Below, in pieces: positions 16,383-24,774 of a DNA stretch of 64,000 bases (within the stretch, counting starts at the first letter, position 1; each line of letters opens with the position of its first letter). This stretch comes from Streptomyces sp. NBC_01224 (lineage in GTDB: Bacteria; Actinomycetota; Actinomycetes; Streptomycetales; Streptomycetaceae). The translations under genes and the position numbers were made by a program. Location of the stretch: contig NZ_CP108529.1 in the NCBI RefSeq assembly GCF_036002945.1, positions 4,154,001 to 4,218,000 of the forward strand, given 5' to 3'. The notes under the pieces are model-generated. The model had not been told where the DNA came from. It made no database searches and worked only from the letters and a program-made list of their open reading frames with translations.

Positions 16383-16946
16383 GTGTTGCAGACAAAGCCC
16401 CCCGCCCCGCGTTCCCGGCCCATCCCCCATGCTGAGGGGGTGAGCAACGATGAGTTCCGAGGCGCCCTCGCCCGGTTGGCCGCCGGAGTCGTGCTGATCA
16501 CCGCCGAGGAGCCGCCGCTCGACGAGAACGGGCGCGGTGAGGACGTCGGGATGACGGCGACCGCTTTCATGTCGGTGTCGCTGGACCCGCCACTGGTCAT
16601 GGTCAGCCTGCGCAACGACTCACGGATGGACGACCTGCTGTCGGAGCAACCGCTGTGGGCGGTCTCCGTACTCGCCGAGAGCCAGCGGCACATCGCCGGC
16701 CGGTTCGCGATGAAGGGCCGGATCAGCGACCGGCTGCTGTTCGAGGACATCCCCTATACAAGGGGGGAGATCAGCCATGCACCTCTGGTCGGAGGCGCAC
16801 TGGCCACGCTGGAGTGCCGCACCGAGCAGCGGGTCCTGGCGGGCGACCACACGCTGGTGATCGGCCGGGTGCTGAGCGCGGCCCTGCCGAGCGGGGACGG
16901 ATCGCCGCTGACGTACTTCCGGGGGCGCTACCGGCAGCTGGGGTGA
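16383..16946 (+). CDS. Flavin reductase domain (FMN-binding split barrel) protein
   Basis: 187-residue protein of the flavin reductase like family, which supplies reduced FMN to monooxygenases or binds FMN. Seen: a region ending GVVLITAEE, then GMTATAFMSVSLDPPLVMVSL (the TA.S..P..V.V motif), FAMKG, LECRTEQRVLAGDHTLVIGRV, and the terminal YFRGRYRQL typical of the family. Start is uncertain: GTG 16383 has a -10 hexamer seven bases upstream, GTG 16374 overlaps that hexamer, and GTG 16440 (VSNDEFRGALARLAAG) begins closest to the conserved domain. No linked oxygenase is visible. Confidence 0.88.
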   Translation: MLQTKPPAPRSRPIPHAEGVSNDEFRGALARLAAGVVLITAEEPPLDENGRGEDVGMTATAFMSVSLDPPLVMVSLRNDSRMDDLLSEQPLWAVSVLAESQRHIAGRFAMKGRISDRLLFEDIPYTRGEISHAPLVGGALATLECRTEQRVLAGDHTLVIGRVLSAALPSGDGSPLTYFRGRYRQLG

Positions 16947-16970
16947 GCGGGCGGCATCGCGCGGGCGCGG

Positions 16971-17405
16971 CTACCAGTCGCGGCCGGAGCGGCCGCGCTT
17001 CGTGTCGCCGCGCTGCTTCTTCTCCCGCAGGCGGCGTTCGTTGATGCCACGCGGAATCCTGGTCTTCCGGCGTGGTCTGGGGGGCGGCGCCGTGGCCTCG
17101 GCCAGCAGGGACGCGAGCCGTACGAGAGCCGTCTCGCGATTGCGCCACTGGGAGCGGTGCTCGGACGCCCGTACCGCGATCACCCCGCCCACGAGCCTGC
17201 TCTCCAGACGCTGGAGCGCCCGCTCCTTCCATACCTCGGGAAGCGACTCGGTCGCCGCGAGGTCGAAGCGGAGCTCCACCTGGGAGTCGCTGGTGTTGAC
17301 GTGCTGCCCGCCGGGCCCGGAGGACCGCGAGAAACGCCACATGAGCTCGGCCTCCGGCAGGGAGACCGAACCGCGGATGACATAGGGCCCGGACATGGCA
17401 CCCAT
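16971..17405 (-). CDS. arfB: Alternative ribosome rescue / peptidyl-tRNA hydrolase ArfB
   Basis: Release-factor-like hydrolase that frees stalled ribosomes lacking a stop codon. 144 residues. The catalytic GGQ is in RSSGPGGQHVNTSDSQVELRFDL near residue 32, and the C-terminal tail is strongly basic (RPRRKTRIPRGINERRLREKKQRGDTK), the part that inserts into the empty mRNA channel. Start may be ATG 17405 or ATG 17396 (MSGPYVIRG); neither has a clear Shine-Dalgarno. Convergent with the flavin reductase gene. Confidence 0.92.
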   Translation of the reverse strand: MGAMSGPYVIRGSVSLPEAELMWRFSRSSGPGGQHVNTSDSQVELRFDLAATESLPEVWKERALQRLESRLVGGVIAVRASEHRSQWRNRETALVRLASLLAEATAPPPRPRRKTRIPRGINERRLREKKQRGDTKRGRSGRDW

Positions 17406-17442
17406 GTTCCCCGGCCCACAGGGTGTTCGTCACCTTCTTTTG

Positions 17443-17477
17443 CCGGTCGGCCCGTACGGACCGTACGGGCCGACCGG
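17443..17477. repeat. Perfect 17-bp palindrome between divergent arfB and terD
   Basis: CCGGTCGGCCCGTACGG at 17443-17459 and its exact complement at 17461-17477 flank one base. It lies in the shared promoter region, so it does not terminate either neighbour; function unknown. Confidence 0.8.
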
Positions 17478-17598
17478 GGGACTTCGGTAAAGAAAGTAAA
17501 GGGAGCAGGAACCTCCCGGTCCCTTGCCCGCGTTATGACCTGTGACGGTAGCTTCGTGATGGCATGAAGCCCGCAATCGAAGATGAAAGGGACTTCCC

Positions 17599-18174
17599 AT
17601 GGCTGTAAGCCTGTCCAAGGGCGGCAACGTCTCGCTCACCAAGGAGGCCCCGGGCCTGACCGCCGTCACGGTCGGCCTCGGCTGGGACGTCCGCACCACC
17701 ACCGGCACCGACTTCGACCTCGACGCCTCGGCGATCGCGGTCAACCCGGGCGGCAAGGTCGTCTCCGACGGCCACTTCGTCTTCTTCAACAACAAGTCGA
17801 CGCCGGACCAGACCATCGTCCACACCGGTGACAACGTCACGGGCCAGGGCGAGGGCGACGACGAGCAGATCAACGTCAACCTGGCGGGCCTGCCGGCCGA
17901 CGTCGACAAGATCGTCTTCCCGGTCTCGATCTACGACGCCGAGACCCGCAGCCAGAACTTCGGCCAGGTTCGCAACGCATTCATCCGCATCCTCAACCAG
18001 GCCGGCGGCACGGAGATCGCCCGTTACGACCTGAGCGAGGACGCCGCCACCGAGACCGCCATGGTCTTCGGCGAGCTCTACCGCAACGGCGCGGAGTGGA
18101 AGTTCCGCGCGGTCGGCCAGGGTTACGCCTCGGGCCTGCGCGGCATCGCCCAGGACTTCGGCGTCAGCATCTGA
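17599..18174 (+). CDS. TerD-family stress protein
   Basis: 191-residue tellurium-resistance/stress family protein that binds calcium. It starts MAVSLSKGGNVSLTKEAPGL; the paired calcium-binding motifs are visible as FDLDASAIAV (about 39-48) and GDNVTGQGEGDDEQINVNL. AAAGGGA lies 7 nt before ATG 17599. It stands alone, without other ter genes, and a strong hairpin follows. In Streptomyces such proteins influence differentiation and ion homeostasis; the specific role here is not shown. Confidence 0.95.
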   Translation: MAVSLSKGGNVSLTKEAPGLTAVTVGLGWDVRTTTGTDFDLDASAIAVNPGGKVVSDGHFVFFNNKSTPDQTIVHTGDNVTGQGEGDDEQINVNLAGLPADVDKIVFPVSIYDAETRSQNFGQVRNAFIRILNQAGGTEIARYDLSEDAATETAMVFGELYRNGAEWKFRAVGQGYASGLRGIAQDFGVSI

Positions 18175-18189
18175 CGCAAGAGCTCATCA

Positions 18190-18228
18190 CGCAGAAGCCC
18201 CCGGCCGTCACTGCCGGGGGCTTCTGCG
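18190..18228 (+). terminator. Terminator of the TerD gene
   Basis: Perfect 16-bp stem 18190-18205 with 18213-18228, loop CGTCACT, 16 nt past the stop. Confidence 0.9.
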
Positions 18229-18301
18229 TGCGCACCGGCCGGGCTTGAGCCAGGGCCGTTATGCATAAGCACTCTGCGAACACTCACAGATGACCGCATA
18301 G

Positions 18302-18388
18302 CGAACATCGAGCGGGCCGAGCAAGGACGGCGGCTCGGCCGACCACTGGTCAAAGACGGTCGGCCGGCTCCACGTCCACTACTCGTCG
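18302..18388 (+). pseudogene. Relic of an M4 (thermolysin-type) protease gene
   Basis: One frame reads PSKDGGSADHWSKTVGRLHV followed by HYSS, which matches PSKDGGSADYWDSSVGDLDV plus HYSS inside the intact protease (about 19863-19930), and the DNA is nearly identical over AAGGACGGCGGCTC. The frame has a TAG just upstream and similarity fades after the HYSS. About 29 codons survive, so this is a fragment of a paralogue or partial duplication. Confidence 0.7.
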
Positions 18389-18641
18389 GAGCCGGACTCG
18401 CGGCCCTTCACACGCCGCACACATGCCCCGCACCGCCAGAGCTGTGCGCGGCGTTTCGGCGCGCGGAGTTCCAGGCCGCCGTCACCGCCGGACTCCGCCG
18501 AATAGCGAACACAAGCGCATCCCATTCGGACAAGAAGTGGTCAAAAAAATGTGAGGCATTTGTTAGTACACCGTCAATGCCGGTCATTCGGTGGCACGCT
18601 CTCGGCTCGTAACCCCCCACGGAACGAGCAACGGAGAACGC
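18389..18641. other. Region upstream of the M4 protease
   Basis: About 250 nt between the relic and the protease start. One frame (ELCAAFRRAEFQAAV near 18440-18480) may be more of the relic. The last 60 nt are A/T-richer and should hold the protease promoter. Confidence 0.4.
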
Positions 18642-20222
18642 ATGACCCCCCACATGAACACCCGTCGCGCCGCAGCCCTGGCCGCCGTGGCCGCGATGGT
18701 CGTCGTCGGCGTCCAGACCGGTGCGGCAAACGCCGCGCCGGACAACGGCAATGACGGTCCCTCCGCCCCTCGCAGCGCCGCCCCCTTCGGCGCGAACAGC
18801 GCCTCGCAGCGCACCGCCGCCATCAAGTCGGCGCAGTCCGACGCCTCTTCGACCGCCGACTCCCTCGGGCTCGGCAGCCAGGAGAAGCTGATCACCCGTG
18901 ATGTGGTCAAGGACGCCGACGGCACCGTCCACACCCGCTACGAGCGCACCTACGCCGGCCTCCCGGTCATCGGCGGCGATCTCGTCACCCACACCACCCG
19001 CAGCGGAAAGCTCAAGAGCGTCACCAAGGCGACCGGGGCCCGGATATCCGTGCCCTCGACGACGGCGAAGATCAAGACCGCGGCGAGTGGCCGCAAGGTG
19101 ATCTGGGCGGGCGGCGGCAAGCCCGTCCTCGCCTTCGAGACGGTGAAGACCGGGGTGCAGAAGGACGGCACGCCGAGCAGGCTGCACATCATCACCGACG
19201 CGACCACCGGCAAGAAGCTCCAGAGCTACGAGGCGATCGAGACCGGCGTCGGCAACAGCCAGTACAGCGGCCAGGTCGACCTGACGACCACCGCGGCCGG
19301 CTCCGGTTTCGAGCTGACCGACGGCGACCGCGGCGGCCACAAGACGTACGACCTCAACCAGGGCGAGAGCGGCACCGGTGACCTCGTCACGGACGACGAC
19401 GACACCTGGGGCGACGGCACCGGCGACGACCGCCAGACCGCCGCCGTCGACGCCGCCTACGGTGCTGCGAAGACCTGGGACTTCTACAAGTCGGCGTTCG
19501 GCCGCGACGGCATCGCCGGTGACGGCAAGGCCGCGTACTCGCGGGTCCACTACGGCGACGGGTACGTCAACGCGTTCTGGGACGACAGCTGCTTCTGCAT
19601 GACGTACGGCGACGGCGCCGACAACAAGAGCGCGCTGACCGCTCTCGACGTCGCGGGTCACGAGATGAGCCACGGCCTGACCGCGTCCACCGCCAACCTC
19701 GACTACTTCGGGGAGTCCGGCGGTCTGAACGAGGCGACCAGCGACATCCTCGGCACCTCGGTGGAGTTCGCCGCCGACAACAGCACGGACGTCGGCGACT
19801 ACCTCATCGGCGAGAAGATCGACATCAACGGCGACGGCACGCCGCTGCGCTACATGGACAAGCCGAGCAAGGACGGCGGCTCCGCGGACTACTGGGACAG
19901 CAGCGTCGGCGACCTCGACGTGCACTACTCCTCCGGCGTCGCCAACCACTTCTTCTACCTGCTGTCCGAGGGCAGCGGCGCGAAGACGATCAACGGCGTC
20001 GACTACGACTCCCCGACCATCGACGGCTCGACGGTCACCGGCATCGGCCGGGACAAGGCCGTCCAGATCTGGTACAAGGCCCTCTCCGAGTACATGACGT
20101 CGACCACCGACTACGCGGCCGCCCGCACGGCGACCGAGAAGGCGGCGACCGACCTGTACGGGGCGGACAGCGCCGAGCTCGCGGCAGTCGACGCCGCCTG
20201 GAGCGGCGTCAATGTGAAGTAG
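18642..20222 (+). CDS. Secreted neutral metalloprotease, peptidase M4 (thermolysin family)
   Basis: 526-residue extracellular zinc endopeptidase made as a pre-pro-enzyme. Signal peptide about residues 1-32 (MNTRRAAALAAVAAMVVVGV... ANAA), FTP and PepSY-type propeptide to about 205, then the catalytic domain. Zinc site: HEMSH in DVAGHEMSHGLT (about residue 340) and the third ligand Glu in GGLNEATSDILG; a downstream HYSSGVANHFFYLL supplies the active-site His. ATG 18642 has GGAG 7 nt upstream. A relic of a second M4 gene lies directly upstream. Confidence 0.95.
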   Translation: MTPHMNTRRAAALAAVAAMVVVGVQTGAANAAPDNGNDGPSAPRSAAPFGANSASQRTAAIKSAQSDASSTADSLGLGSQEKLITRDVVKDADGTVHTRYERTYAGLPVIGGDLVTHTTRSGKLKSVTKATGARISVPSTTAKIKTAASGRKVIWAGGGKPVLAFETVKTGVQKDGTPSRLHIITDATTGKKLQSYEAIETGVGNSQYSGQVDLTTTAAGSGFELTDGDRGGHKTYDLNQGESGTGDLVTDDDDTWGDGTGDDRQTAAVDAAYGAAKTWDFYKSAFGRDGIAGDGKAAYSRVHYGDGYVNAFWDDSCFCMTYGDGADNKSALTALDVAGHEMSHGLTASTANLDYFGESGGLNEATSDILGTSVEFAADNSTDVGDYLIGEKIDINGDGTPLRYMDKPSKDGGSADYWDSSVGDLDVHYSSGVANHFFYLLSEGSGAKTINGVDYDSPTIDGSTVTGIGRDKAVQIWYKALSEYMTSTTDYAAARTATEKAATDLYGADSAELAAVDAAWSGVNVK

Positions 20223-20229
20223 CCCCACT

Positions 20230-20284
20230 GCTGTACGCGGGAGCCGGTCAGCCCTTCGAGGCGGGCCGGCTCCTGCCGTACAGC
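20230..20284. terminator. Bidirectional terminator between M4 and M1 peptidase genes
   Basis: Long imperfect stem from CTGTACGCGGGAGCCGG to CCGGCTCCTGCCGTACAG; its right arm overlaps the last codons of the leftward peptidase gene. Confidence 0.75.
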
Positions 20285-21654
20285 CAGGTGTTCCAGAGCG
20301 CCGTCAGATCCTGACCGGTCGCCTTCTCCACATAGGCGGTGAAGTCGGCGGTCGACGCGTTGCCGTGCCGGTGGGCCTGCGTCCAGCCCCTGACGAGCGC
20401 GAAGAAACGCTCGTCGTCGCCCACAGCCTGCCGGATCTTGTGGATGACCATCGCCCCGCGCCCGTACACCGGCGCCTGCGAGATGTCCGCGGCGGTCGGC
20501 GGATCGGCGGGCGGAAAGGCCCAGTTGTCGTCGTCGGCGAAGGCGGCGTCGAACCGTTTCTGGACCGGGTTGCCCTCCTGGTTGTCCTCCCACAGCCACT
20601 CCGCGTAGGTCGCGAAGCCCTCGTTGAGCCACATGTCCCGCCAGCTCTTGGGCGTGACGGAGTCCCCGAACCACTGGTGGGCCATCTCGTGGACGAGCAG
20701 TCCGGCGTCCGGCGGCCCCGGGAAGAACGGCCGGTTCTGGGTCTCCAACGCATATCCGGCGTCCCCGGGACGCTCGACGATCGCGCCCGTGGCGGAGAAG
20801 GGGTACGGGCCGAAACGTTCTGCCTCCCATTTCACGATCTCGGGAACCCGGGCGAGAATCCGCGCGCTGTCCGCCGTCACCTTCGTGTCCGCGGCGGTGA
20901 ACACCTTGATGCCGTCCGGAGTGGTCGACGTCTTCGTGTCGAAGCGGCCGATGGCGACCGTCGCGAGATAGCTCGCCATCGGTTCGGCGGTGTGCCAGTG
21001 GTACGTGGTGGTGGTACCCGAGGTGCTGCGGGATGTCAGCTCTCCGTTGGAGACGGCCGTCAGGCCCTTGGGAACGGTCACGGTGATGTCGTACGACGCC
21101 TTGTCGCTCGGGTGGTTGTTGCCGGGGAACCAGGCCATGGAACCGGTCGGCTCACCGAGCGCGACCGATCCGTCCGCGGTCCTCAGCCAGCCCTCCTTCG
21201 ACTTGTCGGGGTCGGTGAGGGTCTGCGGGGAGCCGGAGTAGCGGACGACCGTACGGAACGTCCTGCCCTTGTGGAGCCGGCTCTCGATCTCGGCGTCGGG
21301 GCGCAGCGTCAGCTCGTGCCCCGCCCGGTTGACTGCGGCAGGGCGGCCCTCGACGGTCGCGGACCGCACGGTGAGCCCGGCGAGGTCGAGGTTGAAGGCG
21401 CTGAGGTCCTGGGTGGCGCGCGCGGTGATCGTGGCGGTGCCGCTCAGATGCCGGGCGGCCGGGTCGACGTCAAGGGCGAGGTCGTAGTGCGTGACGTCGT
21501 AGCCGCCGTTGCCGAGCTTCGGGAAGTACGGGTCGCGCAGACCGGCGGCGCCGGGGGTGCCGTCGACACCGCCGATGCAGGCTGTCGACGTCGTCAGAAC
21601 CAGCAGGGCGAGGGCAGCGCGTGCCGTTCGGCGTACAGATGTTCGCTGATTCAC
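20248..21654 (-). CDS. M1-family metallopeptidase lipoprotein
   Basis: 468 residues. The N-terminus ALALLVLTTSTACIGG ends in a lipobox Cys near residue 24, so the protein is anchored outside the membrane. Gluzincin motifs: VHEMAHQWFGD (HExxH) and WLNEGFATYAEW (distal Glu ligand), as in aminopeptidase N. At under 500 residues it lacks the large C-terminal domain of classic PepN. GTG 21654 is preferred because TAGGAT sits 7 nt upstream (leaderless) and the signal peptide begins there; an upstream in-frame ATG at 21777 would read through a repeat element. Confidence 0.9.
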   Translation of the reverse strand: MNQRTSVRRTARAALALLVLTTSTACIGGVDGTPGAAGLRDPYFPKLGNGGYDVTHYDLALDVDPAARHLSGTATITARATQDLSAFNLDLAGLTVRSATVEGRPAAVNRAGHELTLRPDAEIESRLHKGRTFRTVVRYSGSPQTLTDPDKSKEGWLRTADGSVALGEPTGSMAWFPGNNHPSDKASYDITVTVPKGLTAVSNGELTSRSTSGTTTTYHWHTAEPMASYLATVAIGRFDTKTSTTPDGIKVFTAADTKVTADSARILARVPEIVKWEAERFGPYPFSATGAIVERPGDAGYALETQNRPFFPGPPDAGLLVHEMAHQWFGDSVTPKSWRDMWLNEGFATYAEWLWEDNQEGNPVQKRFDAAFADDDNWAFPPADPPTAADISQAPVYGRGAMVIHKIRQAVGDDERFFALVRGWTQAHRHGNASTADFTAYVEKATGQDLTALWNTWLYGRSRPASKG

Positions 21655-21661
21655 ACAAGTG

Positions 21662-21667
21662 ATCCTA
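21662..21667 (-). promoter_or_regulatory. -10 element of a leaderless M1 peptidase transcript
   Basis: TAGGAT on the minus strand 7 nt before GTG 21654. Confidence 0.5.
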
Positions 21668-21710
21668 GGCGCGAAATGTCCGAATGCGCTTGTGCAGGCA
21701 CGGTGGCCGC

Positions 21711-21890
21711 TTACGACCTCGCCCACGATTGGCAGTGGGAGAAGGAGCGGTGTCCGGGGCCTTCGAATCCAAGGCAAAGGAGGGAGTCGACGCGGAGGGG
21801 CCCCATGCCTTAAGGGCTATGGGGGAGTTGTCGGCTGACGACAACTCCGGAGGGGGTCCCCTGGCCCTCAAGGCCTTGGGGGAGTGCGTG
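21711..21890. repeat. Short intergenic mobile-like repeat, copy 1
   Basis: The first 87 nt (ACGACCTCGCCCACGATTGG onwards, to GTCGACGCGGAG) match, on the other strand, the right part of the element at 28378-28543 with only a handful of differences. After a divergent insert, CTGACGACAAC.CCGGAGG is shared again near 21835. It looks like a damaged copy of a MITE-type element. Confidence 0.75.
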
Positions 21891-21926
21891 CCCAGCCCCG
21901 CACTGCCCCCCATGTGCCGGTCGGTC

Positions 21927-22484
21927 TTACTTCGCGAGAGTGGCGACGCCGGCCTTCGCGAACTTCTCGTCGAGGTCGCCGCTGGGGGCCCCGGCCACTC
22001 CGATGCCCGCCACCGGGGCACCCTTGACCTGCACCGGGGCGCCGCCCGCGAGGAACAGGGTGCCGGGGATGTCCTTGAGGTTCGGGGCCTGCTCCAGGCG
22101 CTTGGCCAGCTCGGAGGTGGGCGCGTTCCAGGAGACGGCGGTGTACGCCTTCTTCACGGCCGACTCGTACGCCTGCGGTCCTGCGCCGTCACCGCGCAAC
22201 GTCACGACGGTGTTGCCATTGCGGTCGACGACGGCGACGGAGACGCGCTGGTTCTCCTTCTTCGCGGCGTCGAGCGCGGCCTGCGCGGCCTTGGTGGCGG
22301 CGGCCACGGTCAGGTGGGTGGTCTGCTGGAGGTTCCGGTTCGCGGTGTCGGCGTCGACCGCGGCGACGGGTGCGGCGGCCGGGGTGGAGGCATTGGCGGA
22401 CATCGCGCCGAAGGTTCCGGCGCCGAGGGCGGCGGCGGCAACGGCACCGGTCAGGACGCGAGTGCGCAGCGACAGCTTCTTCAT
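21927..22484 (-). CDS. hbpS: HbpS-like secreted haem-binding protein (GlcG/HbpS family)
   Basis: Exported 185-residue protein with a signal peptide (MKKLSLRTRVLTGAVAAAAL... ANA, about 1-32) and a GlcG/HbpS domain: LTVAAATKAAQAALDAAKKENQRVSVAVVDRNGN, then LKDIPGTLFLAGGAPVQVKG and AGIGVAGAPSGDLDEKFAKAG. In S. reticuli HbpS binds haem and controls the SenS kinase outside the cell. ATG 22484 has AAGGAG 7 nt upstream. It diverges from senS-senR, the expected partner genes, so the trio is a haem/redox-sensing three-component system. Confidence 0.88.
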   Translation of the reverse strand: MKKLSLRTRVLTGAVAAAALGAGTFGAMSANASTPAAAPVAAVDADTANRNLQQTTHLTVAAATKAAQAALDAAKKENQRVSVAVVDRNGNTVVTLRGDGAGPQAYESAVKKAYTAVSWNAPTSELAKRLEQAPNLKDIPGTLFLAGGAPVQVKGAPVAGIGVAGAPSGDLDEKFAKAGVATLAK

Positions 22485-22717
22485 GGTGGGCTCCTTCAGC
22501 AGCGGGGTCAGCGGATGAGCCTGCTCGGCTCTGTCATCGATCCTCCGGCCGCGTCCGGCGCCGTACGGTCGACGAACCGGCTCGACGCCGCGCGCGGTAC
22601 GGCCGACGGCCCCATCGGCCGATCGGTTGATGCGTGGGTGGTCATCCGGGGTGACCATGGACGTATCTGTGCAGGTCAGCAGCGTCGATAGCGATGGTGA
22701 GGAGCGAGGGGTACGAG

Positions 22718-24058
22718 GTGGAGCACCGAACCCGGCGGGCGCCCGGCACGGTCACGGGGCGGACTGACGGCACCGTGACAGGGCGGACCGGCTCTTTTGG
22801 CGAGAGCGGGAACGGCGCAACCGGGACCGGCGACCCGGATGCCCGATGGCTCGCGCTCCTGATGCACGCCGCGTTCTTCCTGCTGCTCGGCGCCTCGCTC
22901 GCCCGCTTCCTGCTGCGGCACCCGGGCGAGGCCCGCACCCCGTGGATCATCGCGCTCTCCGTCGCCCTGGCCGTGCTGTACGTGCTCGGGCCGGTGCTCG
23001 GTTCGCGTCCGACGCCGCGCAGCGTGGTGTGGCTGGGGGTGCTGGTCGCCGTATGGATGGTGCTGGTCGTCCTCGCGCCGAGTTTCGCGTGGTGCGCGGT
23101 CCCGCTCTTCTACACCGGACTGCGGATCCTTCCGCCACGCGCCGCACTCGCGCTCGTCGCTCTGCTCACCGTGTTCGTCGTCGCCGCGCAGCTGCGGCTG
23201 GCCGACGGTTTCGACCCGAACCTGGTGCTCGCCCCGCCCGCGGTGGCGGCGGTCGCGACGGCGGTCTTCGTCCATACGCAGCGTCAGGCCGTGCGTCAGC
23301 GCGAACTGTCCGAGCGGCAGGGCGAACTGATCGACGACCTGCTGCGCACCCGTCGCGAACTGGCCGCAACCGAGCGCCGCGAAGGAACCCTTGCCGAACG
23401 CCAGCGGCTCTCGATGGAGATCCACGACACTCTCGCGCAGGGCCTGTCCAGCCAGCAGATGCTGCTCCAGGCCGCCGACCGCACGTGGGACGCCGACCCG
23501 GCGACGGCCCGCCGCCACGTCCGTACGGCAACGGGCATCGCAGAACGCAATCTGGCCGAGGCCCGCCGCTTCGTCCACGACCTGGCCCCGGCCGATCTCG
23601 CGGAGGGCGGCGGCCTGGAGGCGGCTCTGCACGCACTGGCCGCGCGCGAGACGGCGCAGGCGCAGGGGCGGCTCACCGTCCGCTGCCATGTGGAGGGAGA
23701 GCAGCACACCGCGCTGCCCGACCGGGTGCAGTCGGCGCTCCTGCGCATCGCGCAGGGCGCACTGGCCAATGTGAAGGAACACGCACACGCGACGGAGGCG
23801 GCGCTGACGCTGACCCATCTCGACGACCGGATCGTCCTGGACATCGCCGACAACGGGCACGGCTTCGCACCCGCCGAGCGCACCGGACCCAGCGGCGGCG
23901 TACGCGGCCACGGGCTGCCCGCGATGCGCGCCAGGCTGCACCAGCTCGGCGGCACGCTGACGATCGAGTCTGCACCGGGCGAGGGTACGGTCCTGTCCGC
24001 CGCCGTCCCCCTCACGCCCGCACCCGCACCGACAACCGCCCCGGAGGCCCCCGCATGA
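22718..24058 (+). CDS. senS: Sensor histidine kinase SenS-like
   Basis: 446 residues. About 40 N-terminal cytoplasmic residues, five predicted membrane helices (first WLALLMHAAFFLLLGASLA, last PPAVAAVATAVFVHT), then a HisKA_3 phosphoacceptor in ERQRLSMEIHDTLAQGL and an HATPase with NVKEHAHAT, DNGHGF and a GHGLPAMRARLHQLGG end. Five helices with HisKA_3 is the SenS plan. GTG 22718 has GAGGGG at good spacing; ATG 22694 is the alternative. The stop overlaps the senR ATG (ATGA). Diverges from hbpS. Confidence 0.88.
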   Translation: MEHRTRRAPGTVTGRTDGTVTGRTGSFGESGNGATGTGDPDARWLALLMHAAFFLLLGASLARFLLRHPGEARTPWIIALSVALAVLYVLGPVLGSRPTPRSVVWLGVLVAVWMVLVVLAPSFAWCAVPLFYTGLRILPPRAALALVALLTVFVVAAQLRLADGFDPNLVLAPPAVAAVATAVFVHTQRQAVRQRELSERQGELIDDLLRTRRELAATERREGTLAERQRLSMEIHDTLAQGLSSQQMLLQAADRTWDADPATARRHVRTATGIAERNLAEARRFVHDLAPADLAEGGGLEAALHALAARETAQAQGRLTVRCHVEGEQHTALPDRVQSALLRIAQGALANVKEHAHATEAALTLTHLDDRIVLDIADNGHGFAPAERTGPSGGVRGHGLPAMRARLHQLGGTLTIESAPGEGTVLSAAVPLTPAPAPTTAPEAPA

Positions 24059-24681
24059 CCGCGCCGCCCGTACGCATCCTGCTCTGCGACGACCATGCCG
24101 TCGTACGCGCAGGGCTGCTCGCCCTCCTCGGCAGCGAACCGGACATCGAGGTCGTCGGCGAGGCCGGCAGCGGCGAGGAGGCCGTCGCCCTGGCAGCCAA
24201 GCTCACCCCGGACGTCGTCCTGATGGACCTCCAGCTCGGTGAGGGCATCGACGGCGTCGAGGCCACCCGCCGCATCGCCGCCACCGGCGTCCACGTACTG
24301 GTCCTCACCACGTACGACACGGACGCCGACATCACCCGCGCCATCGAGGCGGGCGCCACCGGCTACCTGCTGAAGGCCGAACGCCCGGAGGAGCTCTTCG
24401 CCGCGATCCGCGCGGGCGCCCAGGGCCGCACCACGCTCTCCCCGCCCGTGGCCAGCCGTGTCATGGCCCGGATGCGCAAGCCCGGGCCCACCCTCACCGA
24501 CCGCGAACTCGACATCCTGGCCCAGCTCTCCCAGGGCCTGGGCAACCGGGACATCGCCCGCGCCCTGTTCATCAGCGAAGCCACGGTCAAGACCCACCTG
24601 GGACGCATCTACGACAAACTCGGCGTCGACACCCGCGCGGGCGCCGTAGCCGTGGCGAAGGAGCAGCGGCTGCTGCCCTAG
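24055..24681 (+). CDS. senR: Response regulator SenR-like (NarL/LuxR family)
   Basis: 208 residues. Receiver domain with acidic pair CDDH near residue 12, phosphorylatable Asp in VVLMDLQLGEGIDG (about 57) and Lys in YLLKAE; C-terminal LuxR helix-turn-helix LTDRELDILAQLSQGLGNRD then ISEATVKTHLGRIYDKLGV. Translationally coupled to senS by a 4-nt overlap. The expected targets are the divergent hbpS promoter and antioxidant genes, by analogy with S. reticuli. Confidence 0.93.
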   Translation: MTAPPVRILLCDDHAVVRAGLLALLGSEPDIEVVGEAGSGEEAVALAAKLTPDVVLMDLQLGEGIDGVEATRRIAATGVHVLVLTTYDTDADITRAIEAGATGYLLKAERPEELFAAIRAGAQGRTTLSPPVASRVMARMRKPGPTLTDRELDILAQLSQGLGNRDIARALFISEATVKTHLGRIYDKLGVDTRAGAVAVAKEQRLLP

Positions 24682-24774
24682 CTAATCCGTGTCCTGCCGG
24701 ACTCGTGGGGCCCCGCGGCGCAGGCCCCACCCGATCGTGTCGGCCCCCGTCACCGGGCATGACACCATCGAACT

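Noticed and set aside
18408..20228. A 606-codon frame opposite the M4 protease
   Set aside because: Val/Gly/Arg-rich antisense shadow without recognisable domains; the protease strand has intact motifs.
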